64,000 bases of DNA from a bacterium (GCA_016930535.1 JAFGGN010000071.1:1-64000), one strand, 5' to 3'. Shown: positions 48,195-57,726, numbered from the stretch's first letter. The notes: generated from the sequence alone by a model not told the origin. Translations and numbers: made by a program.

Positions 48195-48998
48195 CTAACG
48201 CGCACGCGGAGGAGGAAAGGCGACGCTGTTCTCCCGGTAGATCTGGGGGTCTTCGGACAGGATTTGCTGCGAATCCGAAAAAACCGCGGTTCCGGTCGGG
48301 AAATACATGACCGAGAGATTCACATCGAGCACTGAGACGAGAGCTGCTGAGGAATATTTGTTCGCCCACAGCGTGAACGTTTGTGTGCCTGCGCCGACAT
48401 TGAAACCCCTGTGACATGTGAAGGACGCGAACTGATCCGAAGAATCCGGGCAGTTGTAATCGGTCACGATGGTCAGATAACGGTAAAATTCGTTTTCAGC
48501 GTCCCATGATTCATTCGGATCCGAATTGCTCAGAATGCTCGCCAGAAGCAGGTCCCAGCCCTTGCTCTCCCAGTCTATGGTTCCGCTCGCGATCGCGATC
48601 ACCATCCCTGGACCGGGCGTGGTAATCGTCACGGAACGGATATTCTGGTACCAGGCGTAATTTTTCGTGATTTTAAGGTCCTGGTTTCCGCCGACCGTAG
48701 CGGCCTTGGGAACATTATGGGTTTTCCAGACCGTGCCCGTGCCGTCCGTAGAGAGCACCTTGCCGCTGTTTCCGGTCTGGGACGGTATCAGGGCCGAGCC
48801 GTTCCAGTTCAGCACGCCGTCCACATTGTACAATTTGTCCGCGGTTTCCGGGGGTGCGCTTCCCTGCGGCAGGGTGATGGAACCCACCGATCCCTCATCG
48901 TTGACTTCCATGAGCATGTTCGCGTCCAGGTCCTCGACGATCATTTTCTGTGCAAAACACAACGGCACGCAGATCATCAGGGTCAGAATCAATCTCAT
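48195..48998 (-). CDS. Secreted fibre-like protein (paralogue of the gene at 51201)
   Basis: 267 residues from ATG 48998, which has a GGAGG site and begins a signal peptide (MRLILTLMICVPLCFA); the frame upstream is rejected. The mature protein opens with QKMIVEDLDANMLMEVNDEG and SITLPQGSAPP, then TADKLYNVDGVLNWNGSAL. This front module precedes tail-fibre-like proteins in FCB bacteria. The C-terminal half (about 105-255) is a beta-rich domain, possibly C1q/TNF-like. Sequence signatures NDEG..GSITLPQG, GKVLSTD, WKTHNVP, YLTI.TD.NC.DSSDQ and YFPTGT are shared with the protein at 51201. Function unknown; an adhesive or surface-fibre subunit is inferred. Confidence 0.6.
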   Translation of the reverse strand: MRLILTLMICVPLCFAQKMIVEDLDANMLMEVNDEGSVGSITLPQGSAPPETADKLYNVDGVLNWNGSALIPSQTGNSGKVLSTDGTGTVWKTHNVPKAATVGGNQDLKITKNYAWYQNIRSVTITTPGPGMVIAIASGTIDWESKGWDLLLASILSNSDPNESWDAENEFYRYLTIVTDYNCPDSSDQFASFTCHRGFNVGAGTQTFTLWANKYSSAALVSVLDVNLSVMYFPTGTAVFSDSQQILSEDPQIYRENSVAFPPPRAR

Positions 48999-49054
48999 TT
49001 TTTTACCTCCAGTATTCTTTATTTTAATCAATGCATTCAACGGACATAGAGCCC

Positions 49055-49939
49055 TCAGGGGCCCATGTCGACCGGAGTCACGCTCATCACAGGCATGTGA
49101 TTCCGGTGCCGGACGACAATGTAATAGGCGCCCTGTCCGACTCCGTAAACTGTCAGATCCAGGGTACTGCCGTCCGTTTCGACTACCGTGCCGTCGGATT
49201 TCAGGAAAAAGGACCGGCCCGCAACAGTCTCGCCGGACCCGGTTTCCCTCAGCTCCACCCAGATCCAGTCCGTCACGCCGGCAGGAACCGTGCCCGCATT
49301 CCGTGCATCCGTGTACGGGGAGACCGCGGGCAGAAAACCGGCCGAATTGAGCGCCGTGCTCAGGGCGCCTGAACCATAGGCGCCTTCAATGAAAACCTTC
49401 AGCCTCAGCCGTACCGATTCGCTGCCCCCGGACAGCACCGCGGTCAGGGGCTGCATGTTGCCCCTCGAAAATCCGGTCAGCGTGCTGTGCCAGGCCAGTC
49501 CGTCCGGCGCTCCCGCATCGTCGATGGCGAGGGATGCCGTATAAAGACACTCCCATGTATCGAGCGGCGGCTGCCAGTTGCCGCCCCCGCCGTAAAAATC
49601 GTAATCCAGTGCGATCCAGGCCTGCGTATTTAAAGCAGCCCGTCCCGAGCGGAACGCATAGTTGCCGTTGCCCGCCAGCGACGCATGGATATCCGATACC
49701 ACGGGAGCAGCCGCTGTGAACGCACCCGCATTCACCGTGAAATAAAAATCACAGTTGCCCAGAATATCGTCTCCGGGCACGGATCCCCAGTCGTCCGTCC
49801 GGCACACTTCGATGTCCCATTTGAAAACGGATCCTTCCACCCTGCAGTTGCTGATACGGGCAGCCATGGTCTGTGCGGATAATGAAGCGGCAAGCAGACA
49901 GAGCAAAGCCGGGATAATGGACAGTTGTTTTTTCATCAT
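49055..49939 (-). CDS. Secreted protein: shared N-domain plus HRNH-type domain
   Basis: 294 residues with signal peptide (1-22). Residues about 23-175 form a domain (FKWDIEVCRTDDWG, LGNCDFYFTVNAGAF, WIALDY, TGFSRGNMQPL) nearly duplicated at the N-terminus of the 1038-residue protein at 52175. Residues about 185-290 form a second domain (VTDWIWVELRETGSGE, FFLKSDGTVVETDG, YYIVVRHRNHMPVMS), also present in the protein at 49936. Such VRHRNH domains are common on secreted surface proteins of FCB bacteria. No catalytic signature. The start overlaps the upstream stop (ATGATGA), indicating coupling. Confidence 0.6.
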   Translation of the reverse strand: MMKKQLSIIPALLCLLAASLSAQTMAARISNCRVEGSVFKWDIEVCRTDDWGSVPGDDILGNCDFYFTVNAGAFTAAAPVVSDIHASLAGNGNYAFRSGRAALNTQAWIALDYDFYGGGGNWQPPLDTWECLYTASLAIDDAGAPDGLAWHSTLTGFSRGNMQPLTAVLSGGSESVRLRLKVFIEGAYGSGALSTALNSAGFLPAVSPYTDARNAGTVPAGVTDWIWVELRETGSGETVAGRSFFLKSDGTVVETDGSTLDLTVYGVGQGAYYIVVRHRNHMPVMSVTPVDMGP

Positions 49940-51102
49940 GGCACCTGCGAGCTGATGTTGCGGTTGTTCATGCTCAGATTGTTGTCCGAGATAGTGACAT
50001 TTCCGTCCATGTTCAAATCGCTGTCTTCATACCCCTCGTCGTTCCGGTTGGACATGATCATGTTGTTGTCCGTGACTGTCACGCCCCCGTCCTGGTTGCA
50101 GTCGCCGGCGTAGAGCCCGTACACGCCGGTTTCAAGCAGCACGGCGTCCGAACCGTAGTACTGGCCGGTTCCGGCGGTAAAATCGATCATGGATGCGGTG
50201 CCGCCCCAGGTGAGACCCGTCACGGCCGAAGCGGACATCACGGACAGGTGGTTCCTGTGCCGCAATACGAGGTAATAATCCCCGGGCGCAGCCGGAACCG
50301 GAATCTGTGTGGTGGTTCCGTCCGCTTCGGTGAGCATGCCGTCCGCGCGCAGGAAACAGGAACGGGACGCGGATTCGGTCCCGGATGCGGTGCTCCTCAA
50401 CTGGACCAGGACCCAGTCTGTGACGCCCGAGGTCACGGCTGCACACGTGCGTGAATCCTCCGCGTAGGGTGCGGTCAGCGGGATCACGGCTGTTCCTCCG
50501 GGCCCGAGCGTGGTTGTCATCAGATGGGTTCCTGTATCGTACGGTCCTTCCAGGAACAGCTTCGCGGCCACCCGGCAGGGGACCGAGATGACCCAGTCCG
50601 ATGCACCGGCGGGAATGACCGCATCCGTGACAGTCACCGGTGAACCGGAAGTGCCGCTGCCGTAAACGGCCCATGCGGACGATGCGAAGCGGTACAAATA
50701 GTAGGGACCGGAGAGCCCGTTCTGCTCATCCCAGGTCCCGGCCGTACGAAAAACCGCGGACAGGTCCGTGCTCATCTGGCTCCCCGAATTGTCGACCTGA
50801 TAATATCGTTTGACATTGGTGCCTTCACCGTTCCCCTCCGTATACGCGGAACCCGTGATACGCATGACCGATCCCTCGAGACCGGAGCCCAGCGTCAGCC
50901 CCGCAAATTCGGTGACGCCGGTCCGGTTTCCGGAGCCGAGCCTGCCCACGAAGGGACCGTCCTCCGTGATGTCCCCGTCGATTTTGACCAGCACATCACC
51001 CGTGGTCCGGACAACCACGCCTGTATTGACACGCAGGTTCACGCCTGCAAAAAGTCCGGCAGCCGCCGTCATCAGGAAAAAGCAAAGCCGTTTTCGATTC
51101 AT
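49936..51102 (-). CDS. Secreted protein with HRNH-type domain and C-terminal dockerin-like repeats
   Basis: 388 residues, signal peptide 1-19. A beta-rich front (about 20-190) contains GSGTSGSPVTVTDAVIPAGASDW. An HRNH-type domain follows at about 195-300 (VTDWVLVQLRSTASG, CFLRADGMLTEADG, YYLVLRHRNHLSVMSA). The C-terminus (about 325-385) carries two Ca-binding repeats, DCNQDGGVTVTDNN and DLNMDGNVTISDNN, spaced like a type I dockerin. No cohesin is recognised in the window. These repeats also occur as non-cellulosomal tails of surface proteins, so a cellulosome is not implied. Confidence 0.6.
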   Translation of the reverse strand: MNRKRLCFFLMTAAAGLFAGVNLRVNTGVVVRTTGDVLVKIDGDITEDGPFVGRLGSGNRTGVTEFAGLTLGSGLEGSVMRITGSAYTEGNGEGTNVKRYYQVDNSGSQMSTDLSAVFRTAGTWDEQNGLSGPYYLYRFASSAWAVYGSGTSGSPVTVTDAVIPAGASDWVISVPCRVAAKLFLEGPYDTGTHLMTTTLGPGGTAVIPLTAPYAEDSRTCAAVTSGVTDWVLVQLRSTASGTESASRSCFLRADGMLTEADGTTTQIPVPAAPGDYYLVLRHRNHLSVMSASAVTGLTWGGTASMIDFTAGTGQYYGSDAVLLETGVYGLYAGDCNQDGGVTVTDNNMIMSNRNDEGYEDSDLNMDGNVTISDNNLSMNNRNISSQVP

Positions 51103-51200
51103 GATTTATCTCCTGCATTCCAAATTCTCGTTTCAATCAGCTGCGGATTACGGATCCGTGATGTTCATGGATCGGATCCAGGTTCTGCAGCCGGATCATA

Positions 51201-52151
51201 TCATCGGACCGTTCCGGGAGGCACGTCTATACCGTTTCCGCGTGCCGGGATGTATATCTCCTCCTCACGCATCATATCCGGTACCGCCGTATTCGAATAA
51301 ATACCGGTTCCCGTCGGATAATACGTGGCGATCATGCAGATATCGCCGAATTCGACCAGACTGGATGAAAAAACCCGGTCCGCCCAGAGATTGTACCGCA
51401 CCGTACCGGCGGAACTGACCGTAAAAACCCGGCTGTACACGAACGGACTGTACTGGTCCGACGAATCGGCACAGTTTTTATCCGTATCGATCGTGAGATA
51501 ATTGAAATAATTATTCCCGAAGCTCACGGTGCCTGTGGATACCGTACTTTTGATTACACTCATGCGGTAATAATCCCCCCCCGTACTTTCCCAGTCGGCG
51601 TATCCCGTGGCCGTAACGGTAATGACACCCGGTCCGGGCACGGAAAATTCCACATATTTCAACAATGTGGGATTATAAGGATCCGTGGAGGTGCATTGCA
51701 TGCGGTAATCCCCCTGCGCATAGGCCACGATCGGCACATTGTGCGTTTTCCATGAGGCCAGCCCTGCGGCATCCGAAGTCAGCACCTTGTTATCTCCCGG
51801 AGTTCCTCCCGTAATCTTGATCTGGCCCGCCACCTCCAATTTGGCGCCGGGCGTCGGGGTGCCGATCCCCACGTTGTCCGCTGCCGTCCCTAATACGACA
51901 TCGGAACCGGTATCTGTCCAGCCGCTCGTGTTCCCCAGCGCGGATCCGCTCCAGTACAGTGTGCCTCCCGAATTGTACAGTTTGTCCGTCGTGACCGGCG
52001 GTGCAGTCCCCTGGGGCAGCGTGATTGATCCGGCCGCGCCTTCGTCGTTCACCTGCATCAGCACATTGGCGTCCGTGTCCTCGACGATCATGCCCTGGGG
52101 AAAAGCGTATTGAACGAATACCGCCATTAAAAAAATCGTCCACCGTTTCAT
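51201..52151 (-). CDS. Secreted fibre-like protein (paralogue of the gene at 48195)
   Basis: 316 residues from ATG 52151 (AGGAGG upstream, signal peptide MKRWTIFLMAVFVQYAF). It shares the MIVED.DAN.LM.VNDEG..GSITLPQG front with its paralogue and adds a segment absent there: NVGIGTPTPGAKLEVAGQIKITGG, typical of the shaft of tail-fibre/trimeric surface proteins in FCB genomes. The C-terminal beta domain (FSVPGPGVITVTATGYADWES, FNYLTIDTDKNCADSSDQ, YYPTGTGIYS) matches the paralogue. No chaperone of endosialidase (S74) domain follows. It directly follows the 1038-residue gene, as its paralogue follows the 294-residue gene, so the pair was duplicated together. Confidence 0.62.
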   Translation of the reverse strand: MKRWTIFLMAVFVQYAFPQGMIVEDTDANVLMQVNDEGAAGSITLPQGTAPPVTTDKLYNSGGTLYWSGSALGNTSGWTDTGSDVVLGTAADNVGIGTPTPGAKLEVAGQIKITGGTPGDNKVLTSDAAGLASWKTHNVPIVAYAQGDYRMQCTSTDPYNPTLLKYVEFSVPGPGVITVTATGYADWESTGGDYYRMSVIKSTVSTGTVSFGNNYFNYLTIDTDKNCADSSDQYSPFVYSRVFTVSSAGTVRYNLWADRVFSSSLVEFGDICMIATYYPTGTGIYSNTAVPDMMREEEIYIPARGNGIDVPPGTVR

Positions 52152-52174
52152 GGATGACCTCCTGAAAATCAACG

Positions 52175-55100
52175 TCATTTGAGAAGCAGGCATTTGCTGA
52201 TCCGAACTTCATCTTCCGCCTGTATGTGAAAGAAATAGATCCCGGATTCCCTGTCGGATGCATTCCAGTTGACCGAATGCATGCCGGCATCCTCATGTCC
52301 GTCTTTCAGAACGGTGACAACCTGCCCCTTCATATTGTAAATCAGAATCCGGATGCGCGCCGCCTGAGGCAGGGCATATTCAACGGTCGTGGACGGGTTG
52401 AACGGATTGGGATAATGACGCATCACCCTGAACACATCGGGAAGACCGCCTGCTGTCCCCTTTCCGCCCATCGAGGATGCGATGTCCCGGACGCCGGTCA
52501 GGTAGCAGAACCGGGCAACGCGGACATAGAGGTATTCGGAATCGATGCGGCTCACCGGGAGCGCCTCCCAATCGCCCTCGGACGGATGGTAGTAAAACAG
52601 ATGAAGCATGCCCGGATCCATATCTCCTGCAAGTTCCTGTCCTGCCAGCGCAAGCGGCAGGCCGATGGTCACCGTATCCGAAAAAACCAGGCCGTCGGGA
52701 CCGAAATGGAACGAAAGGCCCAATCCTTCGACCGAATCGGGCAATTCCGGGATTCCGTCGACGGAGCCGATCGTGATCTCCATGGATTCATGCAAGGCAC
52801 CGGCGGGAATTTGAAGCAGGATGCCGCTGGATTCATCCGTCAGTGTATCGCCTTCGGGATAAACCCATGCCACGGTGCTTCGTGTCACCTCGATGTTCCG
52901 CCCGATATGAAATTCGTACGTGCGGTCCATGCTGTTGGGCGGAATCGCGCGATCACTGCATTGAACGGTAACAATTACTGTGGTATCTTCCGTGACCGGC
53001 GTTTCCGGCCGGCAGATCAGGGTCATGCCGTTTCCCCGCATGACAAATTCCGTCAGGCCGCCAGTCAGGTCCGCACCATCCGCAATCACGGGTGTGCCGT
53101 TCACCGAAACCTGCAGGCTTTCCCTGTCCGGTCCTGTGCCCTCGTCGGCCACCTTGAACTGCAGCCAGGTGTTTTCCGGAAGCGCGACACCGCCCGGCGG
53201 CGGATAGATATTCACGAGTTCCGGAGCGAGTGTATCCCACACCATAAAATGGGCGGTCACGGTTTTATCATGATCCATAATGACGGATACCGGATTGCCG
53301 GTTCCTTCGGCATCGCCGCTCCAGTGTGAAAACAGATACCCCGGTTTGGGCAGCGCTGTGACATCGACATACACGGAGCTGTCGTAATCCGCGGTTTCCG
53401 GTGTGATCGTTCCCGCGGATGTGTCGGCGCTCACGGTGGTGAGCGTAAAAACGGGCCAGGGTGTGACCGTGAGTGTAAACGTTTCTTCGGCGGAGAGTTC
53501 CCCGTCCGAAACCGTCACCGTCACCGTGGTCTGGCCGGACGCTCCGGCCGCGGGGGTGATGACCAGACTTCTGATGCCAGTTCCTTCGGTCCCCTCCGGC
53601 ACGGCAACCGCAAGGCCGGTTTCAGGGAGCAGGTCCGCATCGCCGCTGGTGCAGGACACTGTTAGTTCATCCGGGGCGGTTTCCGGATCCTGCACAGTAA
53701 ACAGAACCGGGGATGTCACGCCGTCCTGCTGCATGGTGATATCGCCGATCGGACCGATTACGGGCGGATCGTTGACTGGTGTCACCGTGACGGTCAGGGC
53801 GTCCGAATTGGATCCCGAGCCGTCACTCACGGTCACGGTCACGACCGCGGTTCCGAACATGTCCGCAGCGGGTTTGATGGTCAGAGTCCGGTCCCCGCCG
53901 TTTCCCAGCACCACCAGACTGCTGTCCGGCAACAGGTCCTGATTGTCCGACATGGCCGTCACGATGAGACCTTCCGGCCCGTTCAGTTCGTGATTGACAG
54001 TAAACGCAACGGGACCTGCGGACCCGTCTTCGGGCAATGTCTGGTCCGGGATGTCGCTGATCTGAAGCGACGGATTCAGGCTGCTGCCGAGCAGGATGAT
54101 ATCGAAGGGATTTTCATTGAGATCGTTGGTCGCAATGGAAATAACGGCCCGCTTGCTGCCGGGACTGGCGGGCTGAAAACGGATAGTGAACGTTGTGGTC
54201 TGTCCGGCAGGTACGATCTGGCCTGGCTGCTGCCTGACGCTGAACTGATTGTAATCCTGCCCCAGAATGACAATGGGAACGCTGCCTGGCGTACCCAGAA
54301 TCAGTTCCCCGGTGCCGTTGTTGGTTATAGTGAATACCGCATCCGTTTTTGTCTGCGTCAGATGCACGCCGAAATCGTAGGCGCCTCCGTCCCTGATCCG
54401 CGCCGTGCCCTGCCTGATGTCGATGTCCGAAAACACATCTTCGTTCAGAATGGTGCCGGTTCCCCGGGCATCCTGGATGATGGCATTGACAGCGCCCGAC
54501 AGGTTGACATAGAACACCTCGTCCGGCTCATAATCCGTATCTCCGGACACGGTAATGTCAACCGGACGGGACGTCTGTCCCGGCGTGAAAGACAGCATCG
54601 TGCTTGAAACCGCCGTATAATCCGAACCTGCCGTGGCGGACAGATCCGCCGTCTGATAGTTCACGGTAACAATGGAGGAGCTCGGCTGGTTCAGGGAAAC
54701 TGTGAACGAGAACGCACTCGGTCCTGCATCCCCTTCGTACTGGGTCACATCATTGATGGTCAGCACGAAGAGCACGATATCGGCGCTGCCCGAAAGCACG
54801 TCGTTCAGCGGCTGCATGTTGCCCCGTGAAAATCCCGTGGAGGACGTGTGCCAGAACACATCGCTCTCCTGGTTGTAATTCGCGATGGGCAGCGATGCCG
54901 TAAAAACCGTCTCCCAGGTATTGAGTGCCGGATACCAGTCGCTGCCGCTGCCGAACACATTGTAATCCAGGGCGATCCAGCACTGTGTATTCGAAGCGGC
55001 CCTGCCCGTGCGGAAGCCATACTTGCTTCCCCCGGACAACGCGCTGTGTATGCCGGAAACCGATGGACCGGCGCCCGTAAATGCACCGGCATTGACATAG

Positions 55101-55291
55101 AAATAAAAATCACAGTTGCCGAGCACAGCATCGCCGCCCCCCGATCCCCAGTCGTCCGTGCGCCGGATCTGTACATCCCATTTGAAATTCGGGCCGTCCA
55201 CACGGGCATTCATGATTCGTGCGTTCAACGTCTGTGCGGCCAGAGGGACAGATGAAATCAGGAACAACCCGGCCAGTACCCATTTTTTCAT
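52175..55291 (-). CDS. Large multimodular surface protein with Calx-beta, Ig-like and C-terminal sorting domains
   Basis: 1038 residues from ATG 55291 (AGGAG site, then MKKWVLAGLFLISS signal). Modules in order: shared N-domain (about 20-190, FKWDVQIRRTDDWG); Calx-beta (about 195-300, YQTADLSATAGSDYT); anchor-type domain (about 305-415); two Ig/cadherin-like repeats (about 418-620, with TVTVTPVNDPPV); an InlB/Big9-like repeat (GYLFSHWSG, VTAHFM); an Ig-like domain; a ZU5-like region (ILLQIPAGALHESMEITI); and a type IX/FlgD-like tail (RHYPNPFNPSTTVEYALP, GIYFFHI, KCLLLK). It is an adhesin-like protein, probably delivered to the surface by Por secretion. No enzyme domain seen. Confidence 0.75.
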   Translation of the reverse strand: MKKWVLAGLFLISSVPLAAQTLNARIMNARVDGPNFKWDVQIRRTDDWGSGGGDAVLGNCDFYFYVNAGAFTGAGPSVSGIHSALSGGSKYGFRTGRAASNTQCWIALDYNVFGSGSDWYPALNTWETVFTASLPIANYNQESDVFWHTSSTGFSRGNMQPLNDVLSGSADIVLFVLTINDVTQYEGDAGPSAFSFTVSLNQPSSSIVTVNYQTADLSATAGSDYTAVSSTMLSFTPGQTSRPVDITVSGDTDYEPDEVFYVNLSGAVNAIIQDARGTGTILNEDVFSDIDIRQGTARIRDGGAYDFGVHLTQTKTDAVFTITNNGTGELILGTPGSVPIVILGQDYNQFSVRQQPGQIVPAGQTTTFTIRFQPASPGSKRAVISIATNDLNENPFDIILLGSSLNPSLQISDIPDQTLPEDGSAGPVAFTVNHELNGPEGLIVTAMSDNQDLLPDSSLVVLGNGGDRTLTIKPAADMFGTAVVTVTVSDGSGSNSDALTVTVTPVNDPPVIGPIGDITMQQDGVTSPVLFTVQDPETAPDELTVSCTSGDADLLPETGLAVAVPEGTEGTGIRSLVITPAAGASGQTTVTVTVSDGELSAEETFTLTVTPWPVFTLTTVSADTSAGTITPETADYDSSVYVDVTALPKPGYLFSHWSGDAEGTGNPVSVIMDHDKTVTAHFMVWDTLAPELVNIYPPPGGVALPENTWLQFKVADEGTGPDRESLQVSVNGTPVIADGADLTGGLTEFVMRGNGMTLICRPETPVTEDTTVIVTVQCSDRAIPPNSMDRTYEFHIGRNIEVTRSTVAWVYPEGDTLTDESSGILLQIPAGALHESMEITIGSVDGIPELPDSVEGLGLSFHFGPDGLVFSDTVTIGLPLALAGQELAGDMDPGMLHLFYYHPSEGDWEALPVSRIDSEYLYVRVARFCYLTGVRDIASSMGGKGTAGGLPDVFRVMRHYPNPFNPSTTVEYALPQAARIRILIYNMKGQVVTVLKDGHEDAGMHSVNWNASDRESGIYFFHIQAEDEVRISKCLLLK

Positions 55292-55804
55292 GAGTTTCTC
55301 CTGTGATTGGAGTGGGTATGAAGTTTTAAAACAATATTTTTTATAAGCCAGCAAATTAAATGCCAGCCAATGATACGACCCGGACAATCGCTTCAATCGC
55401 ATGAATGGGCATGCACCGGCGTATACTGAATAGACGTAGTCTTTTAAAAATTATTGTAAATTTTATTTTTTTAACTACTTATAAAGAGTAACAATTTCAT
55501 ACGGTGTGCCTGTGGAGCAATACTCAACTGGCGAAAAAATGGGAACGATTATCCTGAGGGCGGGTTTTTAACGGAATGATTACATAAAAAAATATCCGGA
55601 AAGGGGTGATATGTGACCCGGCTGCCGGAGGCATCGTTCATTTCCTTTTACAATCGGTCATTCCAATGTGGAATTCCGGCCCGAACGCCCCATCGGATGT
55701 TCGGGACTCCCGGTCCAATAAAACGTTACCAGATAAAAGGGCGGAGTCGCCTCCGCCCTTGAATAATCCGATTTCTTTTGGTTACCCTGTCCTGACTGCC
55801 GCTG
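55292..55804. other. Non-coding region between PQQ-type gene and the large surface-protein gene
   Basis: No credible gene on either strand. It contains the terminator at 55731-55760, a further inverted repeat (55680-55686 with 55699-55705) and a very AT-rich block at about 55437-55500 that probably holds the promoter of the large surface-protein gene. I could not pick out reliable -35/-10 boxes. Confidence 0.4.
55731..55760 (-). terminator. Intrinsic terminator after the PQQ-type gene
   Basis: A perfect 10-base GC-rich stem (55737-55746 with 55751-55760) closes on a 4-base loop and is followed on the minus strand by TTATCT after a terminal AA/TT pair. It lies 45 bases past the stop of the gene ending at 55805. 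Confidence 0.8.
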
Positions 55805-57535
55805 TCATCCCTCCGACGGCAGTCTGAAGGCCGCCATCTCCTCCGCATTGCGGACCAGAAGAAGTTCGCCCGTCACGACCGGATGGTTCCAGGTTTTGCC
55901 CGTGATGGCCGGCATTCTGGCAAGTTCCGTGAATGCTTCCGGCACGGCCTTCACCAGCGCAATGTCCCCCTGCTCCGACACCACGAGCAGCAGGTCCTGA
56001 TCGGCCAAAAGCACGAGCTGACCGCGGTTGTACACGCCGCCCTTCCATTTCCGCTGCCCTTCCAGATCCATACACGCAACGGACCGTCCGTTGAAACCAT
56101 ATATATGCCCCTTGTGAATCACGGAATCGTTGAAATAGGGTTTGACTTCATTCGAGGTCCAGCGCTCCGTAACGCTCCACCCGTCCGGACCGTTCTCCGC
56201 ATGAATGCGCCTGATGCCGCTCCGTTCATCCACACTCAGCAGGATATCGCCGTCATCCGTAACAGCCGGCTGAACGATGGGATATCCCTCCCACGCATGT
56301 TCCCATAGCACGGTGCCGTCTTCGGGCAGGACACTGACTGTTCCGGTCTTATGCTGAAGCAGAACCTGCCTGACGCCCCCGGTATGGACGAGATGCGGCG
56401 AGCTGTAGCAGTCCCCGCTTTCAGTTGTTTTTAACCATCGCGGTTCACCCGTATCCGGATCGTAGGCGATAAGCGAACCGCCGGCAGCCACGATGACCAG
56501 ATCATCCACGACCAGGGGCGAGCCCGAAAAACCCCATGTGGGGACTTTTGTATCCGTATCCGTACCCGCATTGCGCGACCAGATGACCGTGCCCGCATCC
56601 GCGTCGAGTACGTTCACGATGCCCGTTCCTCCCAGCGTGTATACACGCCCGCCATAAAGTGTCGGCGTGCCGCGCGGACCGGCGCCGCCGTTCGATTCCC
56701 AGAACCGGGCCGAATCCGTGTGCATCCAGACGGGCCTGCCTGTCATGATCTGATAACAGGCCACGATCTCTTCTTCACCACGCTGTTCCTGTGTATAGAA
56801 CAATCCCCCGCTCAGGGCAAAGGACGACCAGCCGGGTCCGACCGGTCTGCGCCACAGCTCTTTCGGAGGTGACACGGTCCAGTCCGTCCCGATGCGTGTG
56901 CCGCGGACAATACCGTCACGGCCCGGTCCGCGAAAACCCGGCCAGTCCGCATGCATTTCCGCTGCCCCGGCAGGTGCCGAAAATGAAGAGGATCCGGCAT
57001 GCAGCTCGGCCAGCAGCGCTTCCTCGGGCGATTGTGTCCATCGCCAGTCCAGGTCGGATCTGCCCTCATTGTCGATCCCGCCTGTACGGATTAGGACCCA
57101 TGCGCCGCATGAAAGCAGGATGACCGCGGCCAGGGCGGTGCGGCGCATCTTCTCCGACAGACCGTGGCAGGCTGCCGCACATAATGCGAATGCGGCGCTC
57201 ATGACCGGTACCGCATGAATGGGAAACAGGAACCCCTGACCCGCATTGCCGATCGACTCGTGCAGGAACGGCGCGGTCACCAAAATACCCGCGATCATGA
57301 AACCCACGGCACCCACCCGGTCGAACCACCGCGCCCGGCTGAACGCCGTCCACCAGACGACAATCACGAGTGCAAAAAAGATCGCGCCGAACACGGAAAC
57401 GGCAAAGGTGCCCGGTATCACGATCGGAACGATAAACTTGACAAGGACGAGCAGAACGGCGGATATCACGCCCGGCCACAGCCGGATCTGTTTCGGGCGC
57501 GCCGGTTTTCCGGGTTGTGCATGTTCTTTGGCCAT
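55805..57535 (-). CDS. Membrane-anchored PQQ-type beta-propeller protein
   Basis: 576 residues. The first 175 contain four or five membrane segments (about 22-40, 44-62, 75-92, 104-122, 133-150), then an extracytoplasmic linker. From about 195 an eight-bladed PQQ-like propeller follows (ADWPGFRGPGRDGIV, KELWRRPVGPGW, LDADAGTVIWSRNAGT, IAYDPDTGEPRWL, VLPEDGTVLWEHAW). The FRGPGRDG opening is known from many exported PQQ-repeat proteins of planctomycetes and FCB bacteria. PQQ-binding or dehydrogenase residues are not evident, so a binding or scaffold role is more likely than enzyme activity. A 41-residue membrane peptide is encoded just upstream, and an intrinsic terminator follows. Confidence 0.75.
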   Translation of the reverse strand: MAKEHAQPGKPARPKQIRLWPGVISAVLLVLVKFIVPIVIPGTFAVSVFGAIFFALVIVVWWTAFSRARWFDRVGAVGFMIAGILVTAPFLHESIGNAGQGFLFPIHAVPVMSAAFALCAAACHGLSEKMRRTALAAVILLSCGAWVLIRTGGIDNEGRSDLDWRWTQSPEEALLAELHAGSSSFSAPAGAAEMHADWPGFRGPGRDGIVRGTRIGTDWTVSPPKELWRRPVGPGWSSFALSGGLFYTQEQRGEEEIVACYQIMTGRPVWMHTDSARFWESNGGAGPRGTPTLYGGRVYTLGGTGIVNVLDADAGTVIWSRNAGTDTDTKVPTWGFSGSPLVVDDLVIVAAGGSLIAYDPDTGEPRWLKTTESGDCYSSPHLVHTGGVRQVLLQHKTGTVSVLPEDGTVLWEHAWEGYPIVQPAVTDDGDILLSVDERSGIRRIHAENGPDGWSVTERWTSNEVKPYFNDSVIHKGHIYGFNGRSVACMDLEGQRKWKGGVYNRGQLVLLADQDLLLVVSEQGDIALVKAVPEAFTELARMPAITGKTWNHPVVTGELLLVRNAEEMAAFRLPSEG

Positions 57536-57570
57536 TTACGGAACTCCCTCCTGTAAGGAATCAAAACCGA

Positions 57571-57696
57571 TTACTGCTTCTTATTGTCGTTCTTTTTATT
57601 TTTTCCCCATTCATAGATCCCCAGCCCGGCCAGCAGAACCCCGATACCGCCGAGCATTAACAACATAAAGAGTCCCGCAGCGACAAGATTGTTCAT
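57571..57696 (-). CDS. 41-residue single-pass membrane peptide
   Basis: ATG at 57696 is preceded by GGAGG with 6-base spacing. The product is one hydrophobic helix (MNNLVAAGLFMLLMLGGIG and onward to about residue 29) and a basic tail (KNKKNDNKKQ). The gene is 35 bases upstream of the PQQ-type gene and behind a good promoter, so it is probably real and co-transcribed. No family recognised; it may be a small partner of the membrane protein that follows. Confidence 0.65.
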   Translation of the reverse strand: MNNLVAAGLFMLLMLGGIGVLLAGLGIYEWGKNKKNDNKKQ

Positions 57697-57726
57697 GATG
57701 AACCTCCGGACTTCACGATACGGTTT

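Noticed and set aside
49936..51102. Evidence for a cellulosome
   Set aside because: Dockerin-like repeats are present on one protein only, no cohesin or scaffoldin was recognised, and none of the enzymes carries a dockerin.
55606..55827. A 73-residue plus-strand frame in the gap after the PQQ-type gene
   Set aside because: It runs through the terminator stem and into the antisense of the PQQ-type gene; its composition is not protein-like.
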